A stretch of 64,000 nucleotides of DNA, from NCBI RefSeq assembly GCF_024055665.1, contig NZ_JAMXMC010000007.1, positions 124,001 to 188,000 on the forward strand, in the 5' to 3' direction. The notes under the pieces are model-generated. The model was not told the origin of the DNA, made no database searches, and was given only the letters and a program-made list of their open reading frames with translations. Shown here piece by piece: positions 33,260 through 41,189 of this stretch. A program made the translations under genes and the position numbers. Position 1 is the first letter of the stretch. Each line of letters starts with the position of its first letter. This stretch comes from Ideonella oryzae. GTDB taxonomy: Bacteria > Pseudomonadota > Gammaproteobacteria > Burkholderiales > Burkholderiaceae_C.

Positions 33260-34689
33260 GCCCCCATGCTAGGCGCTGTGGCCGCACCCCGCCCCGGGCT
33301 GCGCAGCAGGCTGATGCCCGCCGCCGCCAGCGCCAGCACGGCCGATGCCGCCAGGCCCCAGCGGGCCGCCGGCCCGGCCGGCAGGGCGTGGAAGAGCATG
33401 CCCATCATCAGGCTGCCCAGCGTCTGCCCGGTGAGGCGGGCCGTGCCCTGGGCGCCGCCGGCCGCGCCGCTGCGCTCCTGCGGGGCGTTGAGCAGCATGT
33501 TGCGGTTGTTGGGCGTCTGGAAGAAGCCGAAGCCCGCGCCGGCCAGCGCGGTGAACAGGCCCACGCCCAGCCAGGGGTGGTCCTGCAGCGGCACCGCCGC
33601 GCACAGGGCCAGGCCCAGGGCCAGCACCGCGCCGCCGCCCGCGCACAGCCAGGCGGTGGGCAGCCGGTCCGACAGGCGGCCGGCCAGCGGGGCGGCCAGC
33701 ATCACCGCCAGCGGCCAGGGCGTCATCAGCAGGCCGGTGGCCAGGGTGCTCTGGCCCAGGCCCTGCTGCAGGTAGAAGGGCATGGCCACGGTGGCGCCCA
33801 TCTGCCCGGTGAAGCAGCAGACCGAGGCCAGGATGGAGATGCGAAACGGGTGGCTGCGCAGCAGGTCCAGCGGAATGAGCGGCGCGGCGCGCGGCAGCTC
33901 GCGCCGCACCAGGCCCACGCCGCACACCAGGGCCAGCGCCAGCAGCGCGGCGCCCTGGGCGGGCCGGTCCATCAGCCAGTCGCAGCCCAGCACGAAGCTG
34001 GCGAACAGCCCGGCGTTCAGCGCGATGCTGCCCACATCCAGCGGCCGGTGCGTGCCCGGCACCCGGGGCAGGCCGGCGCAGGCGGCCAGCACCAGCGCCC
34101 CCAGCGGCAGGTTGATGGCGAAGAGCCAGGGCCAGCTGGCCACCGTCAGCAGCGCCGCCCCCGCGGCCGGGCCGGCGGCCGAGGCCGCGGCCACCGTCAG
34201 CGCGTTCCAGGCGATGGCCTGGCCCAGCAGCCGGCGCGGGTAGGTGAAGCGCAGCAGCGCCAGCCCCACCGGCATGACCGCCCCGCTGCCCAGGCCCTGC
34301 AGGCAGCGCCCGGCCACCAGCCAGGGCAGCGACGGCGCCGACGCGCACAGGGCCGAGGCCGCGATGAACAGCGCCAGCCCGCCGGCAAACACCCGGTGGT
34401 AGCCCACCCGCTCGCCCAGGGCGGCGGCCGGCAGCAGGCACATCACCACCGCCAGCTGGTAGGCCGTGGCCACCCACACCGCCTGGGCCGGCGTGGCATG
34501 CAGGGTCTGGGCGATGAGGGGCAAGGCCACGTTGGCGATGGTCATGTCCAGCACCACCAGCACGATGCCGCCCAGCAGCGCGGCCATGGCCACCCAGCGG
34601 CGCGGCGTGGGCAGGCCATCGGCCGGGGCCGGGGCGGCAGAGGGAGCGGGCGGCAGGGCGGGCGACGCCGCGGCAACAGGTGAGGACAT
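33256..34689 (-). CDS. DHA2-family MFS drug transporter
   Basis: A 477-residue, about 14-helix efflux protein of the EmrB/QacA group. The first helix has LDMTIANVALPLI (motif D1), the loop has GERVGYHRVFAGG (motif A-like) and helix 5 has NALTVAAASAAGPAAGAAL (motif C). A Pro/Ala-rich cytoplasmic tail precedes helix 1. ATG 34689; the upstream TTG 34698 is less likely. It is coupled to an alpha/beta hydrolase and divergent from a LysR gene, the usual setting for an inducible pump. Confidence 0.87.
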   Translation of the reverse strand: MSSPVAAASPALPPAPSAAPAPADGLPTPRRWVAMAALLGGIVLVVLDMTIANVALPLIAQTLHATPAQAVWVATAYQLAVVMCLLPAAALGERVGYHRVFAGGLALFIAASALCASAPSLPWLVAGRCLQGLGSGAVMPVGLALLRFTYPRRLLGQAIAWNALTVAAASAAGPAAGAALLTVASWPWLFAINLPLGALVLAACAGLPRVPGTHRPLDVGSIALNAGLFASFVLGCDWLMDRPAQGAALLALALVCGVGLVRRELPRAAPLIPLDLLRSHPFRISILASVCCFTGQMGATVAMPFYLQQGLGQSTLATGLLMTPWPLAVMLAAPLAGRLSDRLPTAWLCAGGGAVLALGLALCAAVPLQDHPWLGVGLFTALAGAGFGFFQTPNNRNMLLNAPQERSGAAGGAQGTARLTGQTLGSLMMGMLFHALPAGPAARWGLAASAVLALAAAGISLLRSPGRGAATAPSMGA

Positions 34690-34847
34690 GGGTGGCAAGG
34701 CTCAGCAACAAGGTCGGCAAGAAGGGCACCGCCAGCTTAGGCAGGCGCCGCCCGCCTGCCCAGCGCGTGGCGCGCAGGTCATTCATGCACACCACGCCAG
34801 GGTTGAAACCCAGCCCCGGCGTGGCACGCCATGCTAGCTTTGCACCC

Positions 34848-35777
<930 letters not shown>

Positions 35778-35851
35778 TGGCGCCTGCACCAGCCTCATGC
35801 ACGATGGCGGGCAGCGCCCACGCCCGTGGGCCCCAGCCCGGGAGCAGCACC

Positions 35852-36355
35852 ATGGCGACAGCCACCACGCAGCAGGACTCGTCCCAAAGCGGCCACAAGA
35901 CCTTTGCCGACCTGGGCGATGCCTGGCTGGCCTGGCAGATTGCGCTGCTGCAGGGCAACCGCCTGCCCCTGTCGGGCGACGTCACCCAATGGATCAAGAC
36001 CTGGGGCGAGATCGTCGGGCAGGTGGGGCTGGTCAACTTCAACATCGCCGGGTCGTCCGACCCACAGACCGAACAGCGCATTGGCCGCGACTACAGCTAC
36101 GGGCGCCAATTGGGGCGTATCGTGGAAGTGCTCAAGCCGTACCTGGACAAGCACAAGGACGAGTTCAAGGGGTCGAAGGAGCAGGATGCGCTGAATGACT
36201 TCCTCGCCATGGCGGACAAGATCTCCGAGATCAAGGCGAAGCAGCACAGCGTGGACGATGTGCTGGCCAGGGTGAAGAAGTGGCAAGACGACGATGACTT
36301 CGAGGCCAAGCGCGAAGCGCTGATCAAGGGCCTGGAAGCTCTGGCTCGGCGGTAG
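35852..36355 (+). CDS. Hypothetical helical protein
   Basis: A 167-residue soluble protein with no recognised family. It has a Thr/Gln/Ser-rich start, then an all-helical body with LGDAWLAWQIALLQG and VTQWIKTWGEIVGQVGLVNFNIAG. The C-terminal half (about 95-165) is highly charged, with many Lys, Asp and Glu, and could form a coiled coil. GGGAG precedes ATG 35852. The codon use is less GC-extreme than that of its neighbours, which hints at acquired DNA. It is followed after 31 bp by a small unknown gene. Confidence 0.55.
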   Translation: MATATTQQDSSQSGHKTFADLGDAWLAWQIALLQGNRLPLSGDVTQWIKTWGEIVGQVGLVNFNIAGSSDPQTEQRIGRDYSYGRQLGRIVEVLKPYLDKHKDEFKGSKEQDALNDFLAMADKISEIKAKQHSVDDVLARVKKWQDDDDFEAKREALIKGLEALARR

Positions 36356-36386
36356 AAGCTTGTCTGGCCCGCGATACGCTCTGCCC

Positions 36387-36635
36387 ATGCACCCCGCCAA
36401 GAAGCCTGCCGTCCCCATGGCCCCAGGAGCCCCAGTCGGGGCGAACAACACGCCTCAAGCAGCGGCCTTTGTGGCCCGAGGTGAAGCCGCCATTCATCGC
36501 TGGAGGCAGGAAGGCGGTGGTCACGAGGTGGATCAAATCCTCGCTGAACTGCAACAGCGACTGGACCGCGCCAAGGCACGCGGACAGGCTCTCGATGCCG
36601 CACGGCACCAGCGCGTGGAAGACCATCGGCCTTGA
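36387..36635 (+). CDS. Small hypothetical protein, antitoxin-like
   Basis: An 82-residue protein with a Pro-rich start and a charged helical C-terminus (EAAIHRWRQEGGGHEVDQIL then ELQQRLDRAKARG). The acidic-basic helix pattern resembles small stability-determinant or antitoxin proteins, but no toxin gene follows: the next gene is a convergent hydrolase. ATG 36387 was chosen over an earlier in-frame non-ATG start that overlaps the previous stop region. Assignment as a real gene rests on position and frame only. Confidence 0.4.
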   Translation: MHPAKKPAVPMAPGAPVGANNTPQAAAFVARGEAAIHRWRQEGGGHEVDQILAELQQRLDRAKARGQALDAARHQRVEDHRP

Positions 36636-36650
36636 GGCCGACAGGCGTGC

Positions 36651-37586
36651 TCAAGCCCCCGCCAGAAACGGCAGCAACTGGGCCAGCACCGCGTCCGGGC
36701 ATTCCTCCATGACGAAGTGGCCGCAGCCCGAGATGACTTCGCCCTGCAGCTGAGGTGCCAGGGGGCGCAGGGTGTCTTTCAGCGCGGCGCCTACGCTCAG
36801 CTCCCCGCCGATGGCCAGCACCGGCATGGGCAGGCCCCGGGCCGCACGCTGGCGGTTCTGGGCCAGGGCTTCTTCGCTGGCGCCGGCGCGGTAGTAGGCA
36901 AAGGCAGTGCGCGCGCCGCCCGGTTGGGTGAAGACGCGGGTGTATTCGTCCAGCACCTGGGGTGTGAACACCCAGGGCTTGGCGGCGCGCTGGGCGAACA
37001 GCCAGCCCAGGTATTCGCGCTCGTGGCCCGCCACCAGCATCTCCGGCAAATCGGGCAGGCGGTTGAAGGCGAAGTGCCAGGTGCGCACGTTCACCGCATC
37101 CGGTGGAATGCCGGCCGGCGGGGGCGGTGACACCCCCAGCAGCGCCGCCTCCATCAAACCCAGGCGGCGCACATCGGCCGGCCAATCCGCCGCACAGGCA
37201 AAGGCAATCCACCCGCCCACATCGTGGCCCACCACGTCGATGGGCCCGCCTTCGGTCAGGCCCAGGTGCTGCACCAGGGCATGCAGATCGGCCGCCACCG
37301 TGGCCGTGTCGTAGCCGGTGGGCGGGTGGTCCGAATCGCCCATGCCACGCGGGTCCACCGCAATGACGCGGTGGCCGGCCGCCGCCAGCGCGGGCATCAC
37401 GGCACGCCAGGCGTACCAGCTCTGCGGCCACCCCGGAATGAGCAGCAGCGGGCGCCCGTGGCCCCCTTCCACGTAGTGCAGGCGCACGCCGCGCACCGTC
37501 GCCATGCCGTGGCGGAAGGCCGGGCCCAGGCCCGCCACGGCGTCACCTTGGTCGGCCTCAGCGCAGCATTCGCTTTTTAGAGTCAT
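36651..37586 (-). CDS. Epoxide-hydrolase-like alpha/beta hydrolase
   Basis: Encodes 311 residues. The nucleophile motif is GHDVGGW with Asp122 instead of Ser, the mark of epoxide hydrolases, haloalkane dehalogenases and fluoroacetate dehalogenases; the oxyanion region is IPGWPQSWYAW, after which comes DPRGMGDSDHP. The base His is in GCGHFVMEE. A cap region follows LMEAAL. A TetR gene lies directly upstream on the same strand, and the motif ATCGGTTCC occurs just before the ATG, so substrate-inducible control is likely. The physiological substrate is unknown. Confidence 0.85.
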   Translation of the reverse strand: MTLKSECCAEADQGDAVAGLGPAFRHGMATVRGVRLHYVEGGHGRPLLLIPGWPQSWYAWRAVMPALAAAGHRVIAVDPRGMGDSDHPPTGYDTATVAADLHALVQHLGLTEGGPIDVVGHDVGGWIAFACAADWPADVRRLGLMEAALLGVSPPPPAGIPPDAVNVRTWHFAFNRLPDLPEMLVAGHEREYLGWLFAQRAAKPWVFTPQVLDEYTRVFTQPGGARTAFAYYRAGASEEALAQNRQRAARGLPMPVLAIGGELSVGAALKDTLRPLAPQLQGEVISGCGHFVMEECPDAVLAQLLPFLAGA

Positions 37587-37595
37587 ATCGGTTCC
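37587..37595. promoter_or_regulatory. TetR-operator-like motif at the hydrolase start
   Basis: ATCGGTTCC directly abuts the hydrolase ATG (37584-37586). The same nine bases occur in the promoter of the adjacent TetR gene (38293-38301), with similar flanks (CATATCGGTTCCTAAA against CACATCGGTTCCAAAC). This suggests one regulator binding both sites. Confidence 0.5.
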
Positions 37596-37655
37596 TAAAT
37601 TGTCAAAGAAGAGGGCGGTTGCCCGCCCCGTGTTCGCGGCGTCACGCCGGCCGCA

Positions 37656-38273
37656 TCAGTCCAGCAGCTTCATGCCCGCTTCCACCAGGCTGGCCCCCAG
37701 GCGCTTACGCAACGCCGGGCTCTTGCCCGCCACCCGAAAGCCCTGCACCAGGCACAGCAAGGCCGCTGCCGTGGCGTCGGCATCCAGCGTGCGCGGCAGC
37801 GAGCCATCGGCCACACCGGCGCGAACCAGCGTCTTGAACAGCCCCTCCACATGCGACAGGGCCTGATCGACGCGCTGCGCGGCGTCCCGGTCGATCACCG
37901 TGGCCTCGGCCGCGGTGGCCACCACCAGGCAGCCTAGCCGCCCTTGCGCCCCGGTGGCCTGGCCCAGGTAGTGCTGCAGCACCTGCCGCAGCCGCTCCTT
38001 GCCCGTGCCGGGGCCGTTCACGATGTCGGCCAGCACACGCTGGCCACGGGTCACATAGCGCTCGAAGGCCAGTGCAAAGGCCGAGGGCTTGTCGACGAAA
38101 GCCTTGTAGAAGCTGCCCCGAGTCAGCCCGGTGCCGGCCATCAGATCGGTGATGGCCGTGCCGGTGTAGCCGCGTTGCCGGAAGACATCCACCAACTGGT
38201 CCACCGCTTCGTCGTAATCGAACTCGCGCGGGCGGCCGCGCGAGGCAGAGGGCTTGGACAAGGATGCGGGCAT
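37656..38273 (-). CDS. TetR/AcrR-family regulator
   Basis: Encodes 205 residues. The N-terminal HTH is clear: AVDQLVDVFRQRGYTGTAITDLMAGTGLTRGSFYKAFVDK. The C-terminal domain (about 75-200) contains RLGCLVVATAAE, seen in YbiH/AcrR-like TetR proteins with a C-terminal TetR_C_16/LmrA-YxaF-like fold. It probably represses itself and the downstream epoxide-hydrolase-like gene, 69 bp away on the same strand. ATG 38273 is preferred; in-frame ATG 38294 and TTG 38303 lie within the operator-like palindrome. Confidence 0.85.
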   Translation of the reverse strand: MPASLSKPSASRGRPREFDYDEAVDQLVDVFRQRGYTGTAITDLMAGTGLTRGSFYKAFVDKPSAFALAFERYVTRGQRVLADIVNGPGTGKERLRQVLQHYLGQATGAQGRLGCLVVATAAEATVIDRDAAQRVDQALSHVEGLFKTLVRAGVADGSLPRTLDADATAAALLCLVQGFRVAGKSPALRKRLGASLVEAGMKLLD

Positions 38274-38284
38274 GACGTCGATTA

Positions 38285-38302
38285 TGGAACACATCGGTTC
38301 CA
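38285..38302. promoter_or_regulatory. Candidate TetR operator upstream of the TetR gene
   Basis: TGGAAC (38285-38290) and GTTCCA (38297-38302) form a perfect inverted repeat around ACATCG, 12 bp upstream of the TetR ATG. The right arm lies within the ATCGGTTCC motif shared with the hydrolase promoter. Confidence 0.55.
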
Positions 38303-38328
38303 AACATCAGACCTGCCGGCCCGTGTGG

Positions 38329-38706
38329 CTATGCCGGACCGTTGATCACCGCCTCGATGGCATGCCCATCCGGGTCGATGAGAAAAGCTGCGTAGTAGTT
38401 CGGCCCGTAGTGTGGCCGCAGGCCCGGCACGCCGTTGCACTGCCCGCCCACCGCCAGCGCGGCGGCGTGGAAGCGGTCCACCGCCGCGCGGCTGGGCGCT
38501 GCAAACGCCACATGAAAGCCCGGCCCCGGCGCGATGACCGGCGTGCGCAGCTTCAGGCAGAGCTTGTCCTGGCCGTCCGCCACCCCGTAGCCAATGGCCA
38601 TGTCGTCTTCAAACACACGCCGGTAGCCCAAGGCGCCCAGCGCGGCGTCGTAGAAGGTGCCGCTGAGTTGCAGGTTGGATACCGCGATGGAAAGATGGTG
38701 GAACAT
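38329..38706 (-). CDS. VOC family protein
   Basis: A 125-residue single VOC module: it starts MFHHLSIAVSNL with the first-strand His and closes with FLIDPDGHAIEAVIN carrying the Glu ligand. It has the AAFAAPSRAAVDRFH helix and the GLRPHYGPNYYAAF segment of the common Burkholderiales VOC type; the protein at 8051-8413 shares this segment. Its ATG (38704-38706) overlaps the ATG of the divergent phosphatase gene, so both starts lie within one CATG. There is thus no separate intergenic promoter. It lies 55 bp upstream of the TetR gene on the same strand. Confidence 0.82.
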   Translation of the reverse strand: MFHHLSIAVSNLQLSGTFYDAALGALGYRRVFEDDMAIGYGVADGQDKLCLKLRTPVIAPGPGFHVAFAAPSRAAVDRFHAAALAVGGQCNGVPGLRPHYGPNYYAAFLIDPDGHAIEAVINGPA

Positions 38707-39052
38707 GACCCCGCAGTGTGCCCCCACCCGCGTCCTTTTCATCTGCAGCCGCAACCAGTGGCGCAGCCCCACCGCCGAGGCGGTGTTTGCCGACGCGCCA
38801 GGCGTGGAATGCCTCTCGGCCGGACTGAACCACGACGCCGAAAACCCGCTGACGGCGGAACTGGTGGATTGGGCCGACCTGATCTTCGTGATGGAGCGCG
38901 ACCATCAAGCGCGGCTGAAGGCGCGCTTTCGCCCGCAGCTGGCCGGCAAGACGGTGGTGTGCCTGGGCATTCCAGACCGCTACCGCTACATGGACTCGGC
39001 GCTGGTGGCGCTGTTGCGCGCCAGGGTGACGCGGCATTTGCCGAAGGGCTGA
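38705..39052 (+). CDS. Low-molecular-weight protein-tyrosine-phosphatase-like protein
   Basis: A 115-residue protein with a CX5R loop right after strand 1: VLFICSRNQWRSPTAE, with Cys14 and Arg20. LMW-PTP folds continue with GLNHDAENPLTAELVDWAD and VMERDH, but the protein is shorter than standard LMW-PTPs (about 150), and the loop residues differ from the classical CxGNxCRS. It belongs to a short branch often annotated as a phosphotyrosine phosphatase-like protein. The general acid is probably the Asp in IPDRYRYMD. It starts inside the start codon of the divergent VOC gene. The target is unknown. Confidence 0.8.
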   Translation: MTPQCAPTRVLFICSRNQWRSPTAEAVFADAPGVECLSAGLNHDAENPLTAELVDWADLIFVMERDHQARLKARFRPQLAGKTVVCLGIPDRYRYMDSALVALLRARVTRHLPKG

Positions 39053-39092
39053 AGCACCGCCAAAAGGAAACCCTGACGGCCCCTGGGTGATT

Positions 39093-39112
39093 CATCCTCC
39101 CGAGAGAGGATG
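39093..39112 (+). terminator. Hairpin before the accessory island
   Basis: CATCCTC (39093-39099) and GAGGATG (39106-39112) form a perfect 7-bp stem with a 6-base loop, between the phosphatase stop and the start of the AT-richer island. No T-run follows; it may still end upstream transcription. Confidence 0.4.
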
Positions 39113-39170
39113 CACCCCCTCGTTTGCAATTCGATACACGCGCAAACTCAGCCCGTTGGGAAACCCGGGC

Positions 39171-39923
39171 ATGACAGAAGAAAACTCTTTGGCCGCCACC
39201 GCGGCGGTCCCTGCGGCAGAGCCGCCATCCAAACCCCTGCTGAGCTGGCAAACCGCCGCCGCCATTGCCACCGCATCGGTCGGCGTGGGCGCCGTGCTGC
39301 TGCACGCCATTGGCAGCATCCGCCACAACGTCTTTCTGGCGCAGTTCGGCATGGATGCCGATCTGTTTCCCAAGTCAGCGGATTGGCTAATGCTGTACGG
39401 CTTCTATGGTGTGTTCAACCGCGCCAATTGGGGACTGATCTTCCTAAGGCAGCACTGGTATTGGTTGCCTGTGGTCTGGATAGCGCTGGGCCTGTACCTC
39501 TTCGTACTGAAGACGCCGGTTGGCGAAGGAGAACCTGGCCCGATCACGTTGTGGCTGAAGCGCAAGGGTGCCTGGGCCAAGCGATTGATTTTGAGCCTCA
39601 TCCTGTCGTGGCTTGCGGTCTGGGTCAGCGTGGTAGCCCTGCTCCTGGTTTGGCTGGCCACCGTCTTCATTGGCGTCGTTGGCGAAACTGCAGGATTGGC
39701 CACGGCCGAGAGCGCCAAAGAGGACTATGCAAAGGGATGCGAGAAATCCAAGTCCAAATGCGTGATTCTGCGAAAGGGTGAACAGACCGTTTCCAACGGT
39801 TATGTGCTGGACAGTTCAGTAAGTCACATTGTGATCTTTGATCCAGAAGAGCGAAAGGTTCACTCCCTCGCGAGGGAGGGGGCGGAAGCGATTTTCATAT
39901 TAAAGGCAAATAGCAATGACTGA
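39171..39923 (+). CDS. Membrane protein of unknown function, first gene of the HerA island
   Basis: A 250-residue protein. After an Ala-rich start of about 25 residues come hydrophobic segments at about 27-45, 80-105 (with ANWGLIFLRQHWYWLPVVWIA) and 140-175 (LILSLILSWLAVWVSVVALLLVWLA), so about three to four membrane passes. The last 70 residues are soluble, contain two Cys (GCEKSKSKC) and end in beta-rich SHIVIFDPEERKVHSLA. I recognise no family. Codon use is clearly less GC-rich than upstream. It ends 30 bp before the nuclease gene and is on the same strand, so it probably belongs to the same operon and may be a membrane component of that system. Confidence 0.6.
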   Translation: MTEENSLAATAAVPAAEPPSKPLLSWQTAAAIATASVGVGAVLLHAIGSIRHNVFLAQFGMDADLFPKSADWLMLYGFYGVFNRANWGLIFLRQHWYWLPVVWIALGLYLFVLKTPVGEGEPGPITLWLKRKGAWAKRLILSLILSWLAVWVSVVALLLVWLATVFIGVVGETAGLATAESAKEDYAKGCEKSKSKCVILRKGEQTVSNGYVLDSSVSHIVIFDPEERKVHSLAREGAEAIFILKANSND

Positions 39924-39953
39924 TGTCTGCCTAGAAGAGTCCGAGGACCGAAA

Positions 39954-41189
39954 GTGACTGACCGCAGCGCAACCACGACGATCAAAGGCTACTTCTACCA
40001 GTTCGATCAGACGATTGTGCGATTGCTGGAGGCGACCAAGCACGGGAGTGTCACGGTCGAAGGGGTGGAAGACATCGATCTCGACGATGGAGATGAGAGC
40101 GCCTTCGTGCAGTGCAAATACTACGAAGGCACGGAGTACAACCACTCGGTGATCAAGGAGGCGGTCATTTACATGCTGCGGCATTTCCATGCCGCAGGCT
40201 GCCCCAGCGACCAGGCGTTCAGGTATAAGCTGCATGGCCACTACCGCGGCGGTCAGCACAAGCTCACGCTCCCGCTGACGGACGAGTTCCTGAAAGAGAA
40301 CTTCCTGACCTACACGAAGGAAAAGAAGGTCCACCAGGTACACGAGGAACTGAAGATAACCAATGCGCAGCTTGCCGACTTTCGCGGCTTGCTGGACATC
40401 GACTTAAATGCGCTGTCCTACAGCGATCAGCAGGCCAAGTTACTCAATCTCCTGGCGTCCGCGATCCCTGAATGCACCTCCGATGACGCCTTGATCTTCT
40501 TCTACCCAATGGCGATCAACGTCGTTCAGGGTTTGGCCATCGAGGCGGATGAGGTCAAGAGAAGGATCACCAAAGATCAGTTTTTGAAGGCCATCAACCG
40601 CAAAGATGTGGTCTTCAGTGCATGGCTACGGGAACATCTCGGGCGCGAATACTTCGCTCGGATGGTCCGCCGCAAGTACTTCTACTTCGGCAGGACAAAG
40701 ATGCCCAAGGCCGCGAGGTTCTTCGTGATCGACATGACCAATGAGTACGAGGTGGGACGGGCCACACACATGCTCGTTCGAATCGGTCAATTTTTCTCGC
40801 ACAAGGAACTCCAGCGAACGCCTGCGGCCGACCGGTTCTGCCCCTACGTACTGCTGCGAGGCATGACGCCCGACCAATTGATCGAGCTTAAGGCCAGTTT
40901 GTGGGCGCAGGGCGTGGTCTTCAACGATGGCTACCCCTACCAAGGCGCCGAGTTCTTGCCCACCATGTTGGCGGCTGACCCGACCAAGGAAAAGCTTTGG
41001 ACGATCAAGTTCGTCCCCAGTGAGCAACAACTCGCGCCGACCATAGCCGCCTGCACCGGATCGGTCGTCGACGTCTACGACTTCTATAAGGACTCGCCGC
41101 TTGACAGCACCTTCGTGCCAAAGGCCCGCGGGCTCCATTCAATCAAGAGCAACAGTGCCTATCTGCTTCAGGAGGTGATGCAGTCATGA
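39954..41189 (+). CDS. PD-(D/E)XK nuclease, Cap4/DUF4297-like, partner of HerA
   Basis: Encodes 411 residues from a GTG start. The first about 120 look like the dsDNA nuclease domain formerly called DUF4297 (Cap4 nuclease): KGYFYQFDQTIVRLLE, then TVEGVEDIDLDD with acidic Asp40/Asp42, and FVQCKYYEG giving the QxK pair Gln53-Lys55. This acid then QxK arrangement is a known PD-(D/E)XK variant. The remaining 290 residues are of mixed alpha/beta character and probably mediate assembly with the ATPase. The stop overlaps the HerA ATG (ATGA). Nuclease-HerA pairs are known anti-phage systems in which the ATPase hexamer arms the nuclease; the role here is inferred from that. Confidence 0.75.
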   Translation: MTDRSATTTIKGYFYQFDQTIVRLLEATKHGSVTVEGVEDIDLDDGDESAFVQCKYYEGTEYNHSVIKEAVIYMLRHFHAAGCPSDQAFRYKLHGHYRGGQHKLTLPLTDEFLKENFLTYTKEKKVHQVHEELKITNAQLADFRGLLDIDLNALSYSDQQAKLLNLLASAIPECTSDDALIFFYPMAINVVQGLAIEADEVKRRITKDQFLKAINRKDVVFSAWLREHLGREYFARMVRRKYFYFGRTKMPKAARFFVIDMTNEYEVGRATHMLVRIGQFFSHKELQRTPAADRFCPYVLLRGMTPDQLIELKASLWAQGVVFNDGYPYQGAEFLPTMLAADPTKEKLWTIKFVPSEQQLAPTIAACTGSVVDVYDFYKDSPLDSTFVPKARGLHSIKSNSAYLLQEVMQS

